A DNA stretch of 64,000 bases, taken from the NCBI GenBank assembly GCA_026545765.1, contig JAIFAC010000032.1, positions 124,001-188,000 on the forward strand, read 5' to 3'. A program made the position numbers and the translations under genes. Shown here in pieces: positions 34,410-46,815 of the stretch (position 1 is the first letter of the stretch; each line of letters opens with the position of its first letter). A model generated the notes under the pieces. That model saw only the letters and a list, made by a program, of their open reading frames with translations. It was not told where the DNA came from and ran no database searches. This DNA comes from Plantago major. Its lineage: Eukaryota > Streptophyta > Magnoliopsida > Lamiales > Plantaginaceae.

Positions 34410-36293
34410 GCTCTCGAAGTAGTGTTCTTATTGTGATACTCCTTCCTCCTTGATTGTATTGTTTAAATCTCTAATAGACTTCTTACGTTTGACGTGTCGC
34501 TCCGTTGTTATTATTTGTTTATATCTCAAGTGGGTAATTTAGTTTGTTTAATACATGCATCGCTTTGTGTTTTTTTACTCTAGCATTAGAGTTCTTGAAT
34601 TCGTTATTTTATTACTCCTCCCCCAGTGAGTTGTTTAAATCTCAAATTGACTTCTGGTTATAATTATCCACTGTTTATTGTTTTGGTTTATCCTCCTTAT
34701 ATTGTGTTGTTTTAACTCTCAAGTAGTGTTCTTCTGTTAGCTTGATACTCATACTCCTTCGATGTATTGTTTAAATCTCCTAATAGACTTTAACCGTTTG
34801 ACATTATCCCACTCCTTTATTGTGTTGTTTATCTCAAGTGAGTTGTTAGTTTTTGTTGTTTATCCCCTCCTTTTGGGTCTTGATTTACTCGGTAGAATTC
34901 TTACGTTCGTTATTTATTACTCCTCACATTGACATTGTTTAAATCTCAAGTGACTTCCCACAATTTATAATTATCACTTTCGTTTATTGTATTTGTTTAT
35001 CCCACTCCTTATGTGAGTTGTTTAACTCTCAAGTAGTATTCTTGATTTGATACTCATACTCCTTGATGCATTGTTTAAATATCTTATAGACTTCTTGGGC
35101 CTTCTTTATCACACTCTTTTGAGTATGTTTTTATCTCTAGTAAGTTGTTGGTTTGTTGTTTATCCCTCTCCTTTTGTGTTTTTGTTTTTACTCTCAAGTA
35201 GAGTTCTTCGTTGATTATGTACTCCTCACATTTTGTATTTAAATCTCAATTGACTGCTCATTTTTGTAATTAACACTTGATCGTTTTATTGTTTTATCCC
35301 TCCTTATGTGTGTTGTTTAACTCTCAGTAGTGTTCTTGACTTTGATACTTATACTCCTTGATTTATTGTTAAATATACTTGAACTTCTTTGTTTTGACAT
35401 AATCCTCCTTTATTGTGTTTGTTTATCTCTGGTAGGTTGTTTGTTTGTTGTTATCCCACTCCTTTTGAATATTGTTTAACTTTCTAAAGTAGTGTTCTTA
35501 GTTTTACATTTTCATACTCATACGTATTGTTTAAGTCTCGAATAGACTTCTTAGATTTGACACTATCCTCCTTTGGTATGTTTTTTATTTCTCAAGTAGG
35601 GTTCTTACGTTTGTTTGTTTATCCCACTCCTTTTTTTGTGTTTGTTTACTCTCAAGTAGAGTTGATTCTTAGTTCGTTATTTTATTGCTCATGTCTTGTT
35701 TAAATCTCAAATAGACTTCTCGTTTGAAGTATCCCGATGCCGTTTATTGTTATTTGTTTATCTAACTCCCCTTATGTTGTGTTGTTTAACTCTCAGTAGT
35801 GTTCTTGATTTTTGATACTCATACTCCTTGATTATTGTTAAATCTACAATAAACCGTTTGACATTATACTTCCTTTATTGTTGTTTATCTCTCAAGTGGA
35901 GTTGTTAGTTTTGTTTTTATCCTCCTTTTGCATTTGTTTTTTTACTCTCAAGTTGGAGTTCTTAGATTCGTTATTTGTTACTCCTCACATGTGTTTTTAA
36001 ATCTCAATTGACTTCAGGTTATAGGTATTATTCCCACTACCGTTTATTGTTGTTTATCCCACTCCTTATGTGTGTTGTTTAAATCTCAAGTAGTGTTCTT
36101 GATTGTAGTCTCATACTCCTTGATGTATTGTTTTAAATCTCTAATAAAACTTCTTAGATTTGACATTATCACTCCTTTATTGTGTTGTTATCTCGAAGTG
36201 GAGTTGTTGGTTTGTTGTTTATCCCACTCCTTTTGGGTGTGATTTACTCTCGGTGATTCTTCCTTCTTTATTTTATTACTCCCTCCACATTGG
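34410..36293 (+). repeat. Satellite array N2: continuation of N1 beyond LINE copy D
   Basis: R-type HOR sharing the N1 variants CTTTTGGGTCTTGATTTAC (34873, degenerate at 36230) and CCTTTTGAAT (35462). It ends at the R4/R5 junction where the poly(T) of the next insert starts. No gene seen. Confidence 0.9.
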
Positions 36294-36313
36294 TTTTTTT
36301 TTTTTTTTTTTTT
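36294..36313 (-). other. Poly(A) tail of insert E
   Basis: Twenty consecutive T on the plus strand at the edge of satellite sequence. This is the longest homopolymer in the window. Confidence 0.9.
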
Positions 36314-37480
36314 AATTAACACCTGATCTTTCTCTTTTTGATAGTTCTTGCAATGCAGATCTAGAACTCCTCTTACATATATCTCACTTCTTTGCTGAAT
36401 AGCTTGCTTATAAAACTCTTTAGCTTGCTTGGCCAGGAAAACACGAACCTCATCCAATCCAACGGTTACGGAAGGCTCGATGTAAATCCGACCTGGTGTG
36501 ATAATCTGACTGAGATACTTGATCTTGTTACGTCAGATGTATTGTAAACTTAAGTTGAATGCTGGAACTTCCCTTCCTTGATTTGAATGGGCGTGAACTT
36601 ATCTCTGCCGGTAGCTTTCTGACCATCATTGAGCAGTAGCGGTAGTTCTTTGCATCTCGATGAAGCGAAGGCTGTAGACTCTCTTGGCCCGCGATTGCGA
36701 TAACGAGCTCGGCCTCTCGCCTGACTGGTTCTGGCGGCGACTTTACAGCCAGTGCGTTGGTACTTGGGTCGATGAACTTAACGACTTCCAGTGACTACAT
36801 GATCCATCCGAGGAAGAGGGGCTAGTCTTCTTGTTTAGGGAGGATTAGGACACCATGAGACGAGTTGAACAGCGGTGTGGATTTCCTCAAATCGCACCAT
36901 TCTTGACCATATTTTGCTCTGGTGAGCCCGGAAGCCAGTTCTTTAATGGCAACTGACATCCGACAAGGTCGCGGGATCCTCTTGTGTTGGATTGTGAAGA
37001 TCAAAATGCTGACATTGATTAGCCTTGAATCCCCCAGCGTGAGTCGCCCACCGTTGCTACTGTAAAGTCTACTGAGGAGGTCACCCGATCTGCGGTGTGC
37101 CGAAACATCTGACACCATCCTGCTTGCCCTGAGTCTCGATGCACTAAATGTGAGTGCGTAGAATGAGCCAACTTTTCTTGGCAGTGATAGTTTGAAGATC
37201 TTGGCCTCATTTCAAAGCGGCTTGGCAGACCTGCGTGAGCTACCCGCCAAAATACATTCACTTTGGGCGTGGACCTTGGGAGATGTACTCGACGGAACTT
37301 TGATCTCCCATCTGTGTAAACCATATGCACTTTATGAGAATTTTTCTTGATGTTTGTAAACTTTGGTTGTTCTTCCAATTCCCATTAGGGGATTAGCCGC
37401 TAAAAAGGAAATTTGGTTGACGGCCCCGCATAGAAGAAGCACCAGACAAAGCAGAAAGTCTTCGTTTGCCATTTTTTTTG
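36314..37480 (-). pseudogene. Open-frame remnants in insert E (product unknown)
   Basis: Several minus-strand frames stay open in series: 37019-37378 (119 codons, basic, with P-K-V-N-V-F-W-R-V-A-H-A-G-L-P-S-R), 36822-37118 (98 codons, overlapping), 36528-36794 (88 codons, no early ATG, with V-K-F-I-D-P-S-T-N-A) and 36314-36457 (last codons before the tail, L-D-E-V-R-V-F-L-A-K-Q). The F-W-R-V-A-H-A-G-L-P-S-R segment faintly recalls the start of a plant zf-RVT domain, but I would not name it on that. The frames switch in a way expected of one decayed coding sequence. The last frame appears to run on through the tail into satellite, which is chance. Confidence 0.3.
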
Positions 37481-40400
37481 TTAGTGAGGATAGGGACTAG
37501 GGAATTAGTGTGTGTGTGTTGTTTAAATCTGAAATTGACTTCTCAGTTTGTAATTATCCGACTCGTTTATTGTGTTGTTTATCCCACTCCTTATGTGTGT
37601 TGTTTAACTCTCAGTAGTGTTCTTGATTGTGATACTCATACTCCTTGATGTATTGTTTAAATCTAATAGACTTCTTAGTTTGACATTATCCCACTCCTAT
37701 ATTGTGTTGTTTATCTCTCAAGTGGGTTGTTGTTTTGTTATTTATCCCACTCCTTTTGTGTTGTTTAACTCTCAGTAGTGTCTTACGTTTGTGATACTCA
37801 TACTCCTTGATGTATTGTTTATAATCTCTAGACTTCTCGTTTGACATTATCCCACTCCTTTATTGTGTTGTTTATCTCTCAAGTAGGTTGTTAGTTTGTT
37901 GTTTATTCCACTCCTTTTGTGTGTTGTTTTACTCTCAAGTAGAGTTCTTCATTTTTTATTTTATTACTCCTCCTGTGTGTTGTTTAAATCTCAAATTGAC
38001 TTCTCCGTTTGTAATTATCCCATTCGTTTATTGTGTTTATCCCTCCTTATGTGTGTTGTTTTAACTCTCAAGTAGTGTTCTTAGATTGATACTCATACTC
38101 CTTGATGTATTGTTTATAACTCTAATAGACTTCTACGTTTGACATTATCCCACTCCTTTATTGTGTTGTTTATCTCTCAAGTGGAGTTGTTCGATTGTTG
38201 TTTATTCCACTCCTTTTGTGTGTTGTTTTACTCTCAAGTAGAGTTCTTCATTTTTTATTTTATTACTCCTCCTGTGTGTTGTTTAAATCTCAAATTGACT
38301 TCTCCGTTTGTAATTATCCCACTCGATTATTGTTTTGTTTATCCCACTCCTTATGTGTGTTGTTTAACTCTCATGTATTGTTCTATGATTTTGATACTCA
38401 CACTACTTCAATGTATGTTTAAATCTCTAATAGAATTCTTCGTTTGACATTATCCCACTCCTATATTGTGTTGTTTATCTCTCAAGTGGAGTTGTTCGTT
38501 TGTTGTTTATCCCACTCCTTTTGTGTGTTGTTTAACTCTCAAGTAGTGTCTTCGTTTGTGATACTCATACTCCTTCAGTGTATTGTTTATAACTCTAATA
38601 GACTTCTACGTTTGACATTATCCCACTCCTTTATTGTGTTGTTTATCTCTCAAGTGGAGTTGTTCGATTGTTGTTTATTCCACTCCTTTTGTGTGTTGTT
38701 TTACTCTCAAGTAGAGTTCTTCATTTTTTATTTTATTACTCCTCCTGTGTGTTGTTTAAATCTCAAATTGACTTCTCCGTTTGTAATTATCCCACTCGTT
38801 TATTGTGTTGTTTATCCCACTCCTTATGTGTGTTGTTTAACTCTCAAGTAGTGTTTTTCGATTGTGATACTCATACTCCTTGAGTGCATTGTTTAAATCT
38901 GTAGACTTCTACGTTTGACATTATACCATTCCTTTGTTGTGTTGTTTATCTCTCAAGTGGAGTTGTTCGTTTGTTGTTTATCCCACTCCTTTTGTGTTTT
39001 GTTTTACTCTCATGTAGAGTTCTTCGTTTGTTATTTTATTACTCCTCCTGTGTGTTGTTTAAATCTCAAATTGACTTCTCCGTTTGTAACTATCCCACTC
39101 GTTTATTGTGTTGTTTATCCCACTCCTTATGTGTGTTGTTTAACTCTCATGTATTGTTCTATGATTTTGATACTCATACTCCTTGATGTATTGTTTAAAT
39201 CTCTAATAAACTTCTTATTTGACATTATCCTCCTTTATTGTGTTGTTTATCTCTCAAGTAAATTGTTTGTTATTTATCCCTCCTTTTTGTGTGTTGTTTT
39301 ACTCTCAGTAGTGTTCTTACGTTTTTATTACTCCTCATGTGTTGTTTAAATCTCAAATTACTTCTCCGTTTGACATTATCCCACTCGTTTATTGTGTTGT
39401 TTATCCCACTCCTTATGTGTGTTGTTTAACTCTCAAGTAGTGTTCTTCGATTGTGATACTCATACTCCTTGAGTGTATTGTTTAAATCTCTAATAGACTT
39501 CTTCGTTTGACATCATCCCACTCCTATATTGTGTTGTTTATCTCTCAAGTGGAGTTGTTCGTTTGTTGTTTATCCCACTCCTTTTGTGTTTTGTTTTACT
39601 CTCAAGTAGAGTTCTTCGTTTGTTATTTTATTACTCCTCCTGTGTGTTGTTTAAATCTCAAATTGACTTCTGCGTTTGTAATTATCCCACTCGTTTATTG
39701 TGTTGCTTAACCCACTCCTTATGTGTGTTTAACTCTCAAGTAGTGTTCTTTGATTGTGATACTCATACTCCTTGATGTATTGTTTAAATCTCTAATAGAC
39801 TTCTTAGTTTGACATTATCCCACTCCTATATTGTGTTGTTTATCTCTCAAGTAGGTTGTTAGTTTGTTGTTTATCCCTCCTTTTGTGTTGTTTTAACTCT
39901 CAGTAGTGTCTTACGTTTGTGATACTCATACTCCTTGATGTATTGTTTATATCTCTAATAAACTTCGTTTGACATTATCCTCCTTTATTGTGTTGTTTAT
40001 CTCTCAAGTAGGTTGTTACGTTGTTGTTTATCCCACTCTTTTGTGTGTTGTTTTACTCTCAAGTAGAAGTTCTTCATTGTTATTTTATTACTCCTCACAT
40101 GTGTTGTTTAAATCTCAAGTAACTTCTCCGTTTGTAAGTATCCCTGTTTATTGTGTTGTTTATTATCCCACTCCTTATGTGTTGTTTAACTCTCAGTAGT
40201 GTTCTTGATTGTGATACTCATACTCCTTGATGTATTGTTTAAATCTCTAATAGACTTCTTCGTTTGACATTATCCCCTCCTATATTGTGTTGTTTGTCTC
40301 TCAAGTAGGTTGTTACGATTGTTGTTTATTCCACTCCTTTTGTGTGTTGTTTTACTCTCAAGTAGTGTCTTCATTTGTTATTTTATTACTCCTCACATGT

Positions 40401-43400
40401 GTTGTTTAAATCTCAAATTGACTTCTCCATTTGTAATCCTCCTTATTGTGTTGTTTATCTCTCAAGTAGTTGTTGTTTATTTATTTATCCCTCCTTTTGT
40501 GTGTTGTTTAACTCTCAGTAGTGTCTTCGTTTGTGATACTCATACTCCTTGATTGTTGTTTAAATCTAATAAACTTCTTCGTTTGACATTATCCCACTCC
40601 TTTATTGTGTTGTTTATCTCTCAAGTGGAGTTGTTCGTTTGTTCTTTATCCCACTCCTTTTGTGTGTTGTTTAACTCTCATGTAGAGTTCTTCGTTCGTG
40701 ATTTTATTACTCCTCCTGTGTGTTGTTTAAATCTCAAATTGACTTCTCCGTTTGTACTTATCCCTCTCGTTTATTGTGTTGTTTATCCCACTCCTTATGT
40801 GTGTTGTTTAACTCTCAAGTAGTGTTCTTCGATTGTGATACTCATACTCCTTGAGTGTATTGTTTATATCTCTAATAGACTTCTACGTTTGACATTATCT
40901 CACTCCTTTGTTGTGTTGTTTATATCTCAAGTGGAGTTGTTCGTTTGTTGTTTATCCCAATCCTTTTGTGTGTTGTTTTACTCTCAAGTAGAGTTCTTCG
41001 TTCGCTATTTTATTACTCCTCACATGTGTTGTTTAAATCTCAAATTGACTTCTCCGTTTGTATTATCCCTCGTTTATTGTGTTGTTTATCCCACTCCTTA
41101 TGTGTGTTGTTTAACTCAAGTAGTGTTCTTGATTGTGATACTCATACTCCTTCTGTGTATTGTTTAAATCACTAATAGACTTCTTCGTTTGACATTATCC
41201 CACTCCTATATTGTGATGTTTTTCTCTCAAGTAGGTTGTTACGTTTGTTGTTTATCCCTCCTTTTTGTGTTGTTTAACTCTCAAGTAGTGTCTTCGTTTG
41301 TGATACTCATACTCCTTCTGTGTATTCTTTATATCTCTAATAGACTTCTACGTTTGACATTATCCCTCCTTTATTGTGTTGTTTGTCTCTCAAGTGGGTT
41401 GTTTGTGTGTTGTTTATTCCACTCCTTTTGTGTGTTGTTTTACTCTCAAGTAGAGTTCTTCATTTTTTATTTTATTACTCCTCCTGTGTGTTGTTTAAAT
41501 CTCAAATTGACTTCTCCGTTTGTAATTATACCACTCGTTTATTGTGTTGTTTATACCACTCCTTATGTGTGTTGTTTAACTCTCAAGTATTGTTCTATGA
41601 TTGTGATACTCATACTCCTTCTGTGTATTGTTTATAACTCTAATAGACTTCTTCGTTTGACATTATCCCACTCCTATATTGTGTTGTTTATCTCTCAAGT
41701 GGAGTTGTTCATTTGTTGTTTATCCCACTCCTTTTGTGTGTTGTTTAACTCTCAAGTAGTGTCTTCGTTTGTGATACTCATACTCCTCATGTGTTGTTTA
41801 AATCTCATTGACTTCTCGTTTGTAATTATCCCACTTTTATTGTGTTGTTTATCCACTCCTTGTATGTGTTGTTTGTCTCAAGTAGTTGTTATTGTTATTT
41901 ACTTCTTGTATTGTTTTAAATTATCTAGACTTCTTCGTTTGACATTATCCCTCCTTTATTGTGTTGTTTATCTCTCAAGTAGGTTGTTAGTTTGTTGTTT
42001 ATCCCACTCCTTTTGTGTGTTGTTTTACTCTCAAGTAAGTTCTTCGTTAGTTATTTTATTACTCCTCATGTGTTGTTTAAATCTCAAGTAACTTCTCGTT
42101 TGTAATTATCCACTCGTTTATTGTGTTGTTTATCCCACTCCTTATGTGTTGTTTAACTCTCAAGTAGTGTCTTGTTTGTGATACTCATACTCCTTGATGT
42201 ATTGTTTAAATCTCTAATAAACTTCTACGTTTTACATTAGCCCACCCCTTTATTGTGTTGTTTATCTCTCAAGTAGGTTGTTACGTTGTTGTTTATCCCA
42301 CTCCTTTTGTGTGTTGTTTTACTCTCAAGTAAGTTCTTCATTAGTTATTTATTACTCCTCACATGTGTTTTTTAAATCTCAAATTGGCTACTCTGTTTGT
42401 AATTATCCCACTCGTTTATTGTGTTGTTTATCCCACTCCTTATGTGTGTTGTTTAACTCACAAGTAGTGTTCATCTATTTTGATAATAATATTCCTTCAG
42501 TTTATTGTTTAAATCTCTAATAGACTTCTTAGTTTGACATTATCCCACTCCTATTGTGTTGTTTATCTCTCAAGTGGGTTGTTACGTTTGTTATTTATCC
42601 CACTCCTTTTGTGTTGTTTAACTCTCAAGTAGTGTCTTACGTTTGTGATACTCATACTCCTTGATGTATTGTTTATATCTCTAATAAACTTCTCGTTTGA
42701 CATTATCCACTCCTTTATTGTGTTGTTTATCTCTCAAGTGGAGTTGTTCGTTTGTTGTTTATCCCACTCCTTTTGTGTTTTGTTTTACTCTGAAGTAGAG
42801 TTCTTCGTTCGTAATTTTATTACTCCTCCTGTGTGTTGTTTAAATCTCAAATTAACTTCTCCGTTTGTAATTATCCCACTCGTTTATTGTGTTCTTTATC
42901 CCACTCCTTATGTGTGTTGTTTAACTCGCAAATAGTGTTCTTCAATTGTGATACTCATACTCCTTCAGTGTATTGTTTAACTCTCTAATAGACTTCTTCG
43001 TTTGACATTGTCCCAGTTCTTTATTTTGTTGTTTATCTCTCAAGTCGAGTTGTTCATTTGTTGTTTATCCCTCCTTTTGTGTGTTGTTTTACTCTCAAGT
43101 AGTGTCTTAGTTTGTGATTACTCATACTCCTTGTGTATTGTTTAAATCTCTAATTGACTTCTCGTTTGACATTATCCCTCCTTTATTGTGTTGTTTATCT
43201 CACTCCGTTGTTTATTTGTTATTTATCCCTCCTTTTGTGTGTTGTTTAACTCTAGTAGTGTTCTTCGTTTTGATACTCATACTCCTTCAGTGTATTGTTT
43301 AAATCTCTAATAAACTTCTTCGTTTGACATTATCCCACTCCTTTATTGTGTTGTTTATCTCTCAAGTGTTGTTATTTGTTGTTATCCCACTCCTTTTGTG

Positions 43401-46018
43401 TGTTGTTACTCTCAAGTAGTTCTTATTTATTATTTATTACTCCTCATGTGTTGTTTAAATCTCAAATAACTTCTCGTTTGTAATTAATCGACTCGTTTAT
43501 TGTGTTGTTTATCCCACTCCTTATGAGTGTTGTGTTACTCTCAAGTAGTGTTCTTCGATTGTGATACTCATACTCCTTCTGTGTATTGTTTAAATCTCTA
43601 ATAGATTTCTTCGTTTGACATTATCCCACTCCTTTATTGTGTTGTTTATCTCTCAAGTAGAGTTGTTCGTTCGTTGTTTATCCAACTCCTTTTGTGTTTT
43701 GTTTTACTCTAAAGTAGACTTCTTCGTTCGTTATTTTATTACTCCTCCTGTGTGTTGTTTAAATCTCAAATTGACTTCTCCATTTGTAATTATCCCATTC
43801 GTTTTTTGTGTCGTTTATCCCACTCCTTATGTGTCTTGTTTATCTCTCAAGTAGTGTTCTTCATTTTTTATACTCATACTCCTTCTGTGTATTGTTTAAA
43901 TCTCTAATAGACTTCTTCGTTTGACATTATCCCACTCCTATATTGTGTTGTTTATCTCTCAAGTGGAGTTGTTCGTTTGTTGTTTATCCCACTCCTTTTT
44001 TGTGTTGTTTAACTCTCAAGTAGTGTCTTCGTTTGTGATACTCGTACTCCTTCAGTGTATTGTTTATAACTCTAATAGACTTCTACGTTTGACATTATCC
44101 CACTCCTTTATTGTGTTGTTTATCTCTCAAGTGGAGTTGTTAGTTTTTTTTTTATCAAAATCCTTTTGTGTTTTGATTTAATCTCAAGTAAGTTCTTCAT
44201 TAGTTATTTTATTACTCTCCTCACATGTGTTGTTTAAATCTCAAATTGACTTCTCCGTTTGTAATTATCCCACTAGTTTATTGTTGTTTATCCCACTCCT
44301 TATGTGTTGTTTTAACTCTCAGTAGTGTTCTTGATTGTGATACTCCTACTCCTTCTATGTATTGTTTAAATCTCTAATAGAATTCTTCGTTTGACATTAT
44401 CCCACTCCTATATTGTGTTGTTTATCTCTCAAGTGGAGTTGTTCGTTTGTTTATCCCACTCCTTTTGACTGTTGTTTAACTCTCAGTAGTGTCTTAGTTT
44501 GTTATTTATTACTCCTCATGTGTTGTTTAAATCTCAAACTTCTCATTTGACATTATCCCACTCCTTTATTGTGTTGTTTGTCTCTCAAGTAGGTTGTTAT
44601 TGTTGTTTATCCCACTCCTTTTTTGTGTTGTTTAACTCTCAAGTAGTGTCTTCATTTGTGATACTCATACTCCTTCAGTGTATTGTTTATAACTCTAATA
44701 GACTTCTACGTTTGACATTATCCCACTCCTTTATTGTGTTGTTTATCTCTCAAGTGGAGTTGTTCGTTTCTGTTTATCCCACTCCTTTTGTGTGTGTTTT
44801 ACTCTCAAGTAGTGTTCTTCGTTCATTATTTTATTACTCCTCCTCTGTGTTGTTTAAATCTCAAGTTGACTTCTCCGTTTTGTAATTATTCCACTCGTTT
44901 ATTGTGTTGTTTATCCCACTCCTTATGTGTGTTGTTTAACTCTTAAGTAGTGTTCTACGATTTTGATACTCATACTCCTTCAGTGTATTGTTTAAATCTC
45001 TAATAGACTTCTTCCTTTGACATTATCCCACTCCTTTATTGTGTTGTTTATCTCTCAAGTAGGTTGTTAGGTTTGTTGTTTATCCCACTCCTTTTGTGTT
45101 TTGTTTTACTCTCAAGTAAGTTCTTACGTTAGTTATTTATTACTCCTCACATGTGTTGTTTAAATCTCAAATTGACTTCTTCGTTTGTAATTATCCCACT
45201 CGTTTATTGTGTTGTTTATCCCACTCCTTATGTGTGTTGTTTAACTCTCAAGTAGTGTTCTTCGATTGTGATACTCATACTCCTTGAGTGTATTGTTTAA
45301 ATCTCTAATAGACTTCTTTGTTTGACATTATCCTCCTATATTGTGTTGTTTGTCTCTCAAGTAAATTTGTTACGTTTGTTATTTATCCCACTCCTTTTGT
45401 GTTGTTTTAACTCTCAAGTAGTGTCTTCGTTTGTGATACTCATACTCCTTGATGTATTGTTTATATCTCTAATAGACTTCTCGTTTGACATTATCCTCCT
45501 TTATTGTGTTGTTTATCTCAAGTGGGTTGTTAGTTTTGTTGTTTATTCCTCTCCTTTTGTGTGTTGTTTTACTCTCAAGTAGAGTTCTTCGTTTGTTATT
45601 TTATTACTCCTCCTGTGTGTTGTTTAAATCTCAAATTGACTTCTCCGTTTGTAATTATCCCACTGTTTATTGTGCTGTTTATCCCACTCCTTATGTGTTT
45701 TGTTTAACTCACAAGTAGTGTTCTTCGATTGTGATACTCATACTCCTTGAGTGTATTGTTTAAATATCTAATAGACTTCTTCGTTTGTCGTTATCCCACT
45801 CCTTCATTGTGTTGTTTATCTCTCAAGTGGAGTTGTTTGTTTGTTGTTTATCCCACTCCTTTTGAGTGTTGTTTAACTCCCAAGTAGTGTCTTCATGTTA
45901 TTTATTACTCCTCATGTGTTTGTTTAAATCTCAAATTGACTTCTCGTTTGACATTATCCCCTTTATTGTGTTGTTTATCTCTCAAGTGAGTTGTTTTGTT
46001 GTTTATCCCACTCCTTTT

Positions 46019-46327
46019 GTGTGTTGTTTAACTCTCAAGTAGTGTTCTTCGATTGTGATACTCATACTCCTTCAGTGTATTGTTTAAATCACTAATAGAC
46101 TTCTACGTTTGACATTATCCCACTCCTTTATTGTGTTGTTTATCTCTCAAGTGGAGTTGTTCGTGTGTGTTGTTTATCCCACTCCTTTTGTGTGTTGTTT
46201 TACTCTCAAGTAGAGTTCTTCGTTCGTTATTTTATTACTCCTCCTGTGTGTTGTTTAAATCTCAAATTGACTTCTCCGTTTGTAATTATCCCACTCGTTT
46301 ATTGTGTTGTTTATTCCACTCCTTACG
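46019..46327 (+). repeat. Reference copy of the basic R-type HOR (309 bp)
   Basis: R1 46019-46075, R2 46076-46130, R3 46131-46189, R4 46190-46245, R5 46246-46301 and half unit 46302-46327 (26 bp). R1 corresponds to L4, R2 to L5, R3 to L6/L7, R4 to L1, R5 to L2 and the half unit to L3 with 32 bp missing. Confidence 0.9.
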
Positions 46328-46348
46328 TGTGTCGTTTAACTTTCAAGT

Positions 46349-46815
46349 AGTGTCTTCGTTTGTGATACTCATACTCCTTCAGTGTATTGTTTATAACTCT
46401 AATAGACTTCTACGTTTGACATTATCCCACTCCTTTATTGTGTTGTTTATCTCTCAAGTGGAGTTGTTCGTGTGTTGTTTATCCCACTCCTTTTGTGTGT
46501 TGTTTAACTCTCAAGTAGAGTTCTTCATTCGTTATTTTATTACTCCTCCTGTGTGTTGTTTAAATCTCAAATTGACTTCTCCGTTTGTAATTATCCCACT
46601 CGATTATTGTTTTGTTTATCCCACTCCTTATGTGTGTTGTTTAACTCTCATGTATTGTTCTATGATTTTGATACTCACACTACTTCAATGTATGTTTAAA
46701 TCTCTAATAGAATTCTTCGTTTGACATTATCCCACTCCTATATTGTGTTGTTTATCTCTCAAGTGGAGTTGTTCGTTTGTTGTTTATCCCACTCCTTTTG
46801 TGTTTTGCTCTCAAG
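46349..46815 (+). repeat. Reference copy of the compound ~465-bp HOR
   Basis: Order: R1 variant (GTGTCTTCG), R2 variant with TTTATAACTCTAATAGAC, R3, R4, R5, half unit, R1, R2 ending CCTATA, R3 variant. The two R1-R2-R3 triplets differ by consistent diagnostic words, so the compound unit was amplified as a whole. Confidence 0.85.

Larger units (their letters stand above)
36294..37508 (-). mobile_element. Insert E: poly(A)-tailed retroinsertion of unknown family
   Basis: About 1.2 kb of non-satellite DNA ending, on the minus strand, in a 20-nt poly(A) tail (T run 36294-36313). It is richer in G and C than the satellite. It shares no obvious sequence with the LINE family, and its end lacks the ATTTATGAAA terminus. 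A tail with no internal promoter or LTR suggests a LINE-mobilised transcript or the end of another non-LTR element. The 5' boundary lies between a T run at 37472-37479 and satellite R5 at about 37509. I see no convincing target-site duplication. It is not a recognisable host gene. Confidence 0.65.

Noticed and set aside
36294..36313. The T20 run as an RNA polymerase III terminator or simple-sequence repeat.
   Set aside because: It sits at the edge of an oriented insert with minus-strand coding remnants, which is best explained as a poly(A) tail.
37019..37378. Naming the 119-codon frame of insert E as a zf-RVT domain because of F-W-R-V-A-H-A-G-L-P-S-R.
   Set aside because: A single short resemblance without zinc ligands or matching neighbours is not enough.
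37500..37522. A short GT microsatellite at the end of insert E.
   Set aside because: It is only five to six GT steps and merges with the satellite word GTGTGTTGTTT; not a distinct feature.
41189..42091. A 300-codon open frame on the plus strand, and similar 100-200-codon frames (46131-46724, 38915-39349, 50872-51303), rich in Leu, Val, Cys, Phe and Ser like membrane proteins.
   Set aside because: They are satellite subunits translated in a frame that lacks stops because the strand is T-rich. Their apparent protein repeats follow the 56-bp DNA period and shift frame between periods; there is no start context, codon bias or family match.
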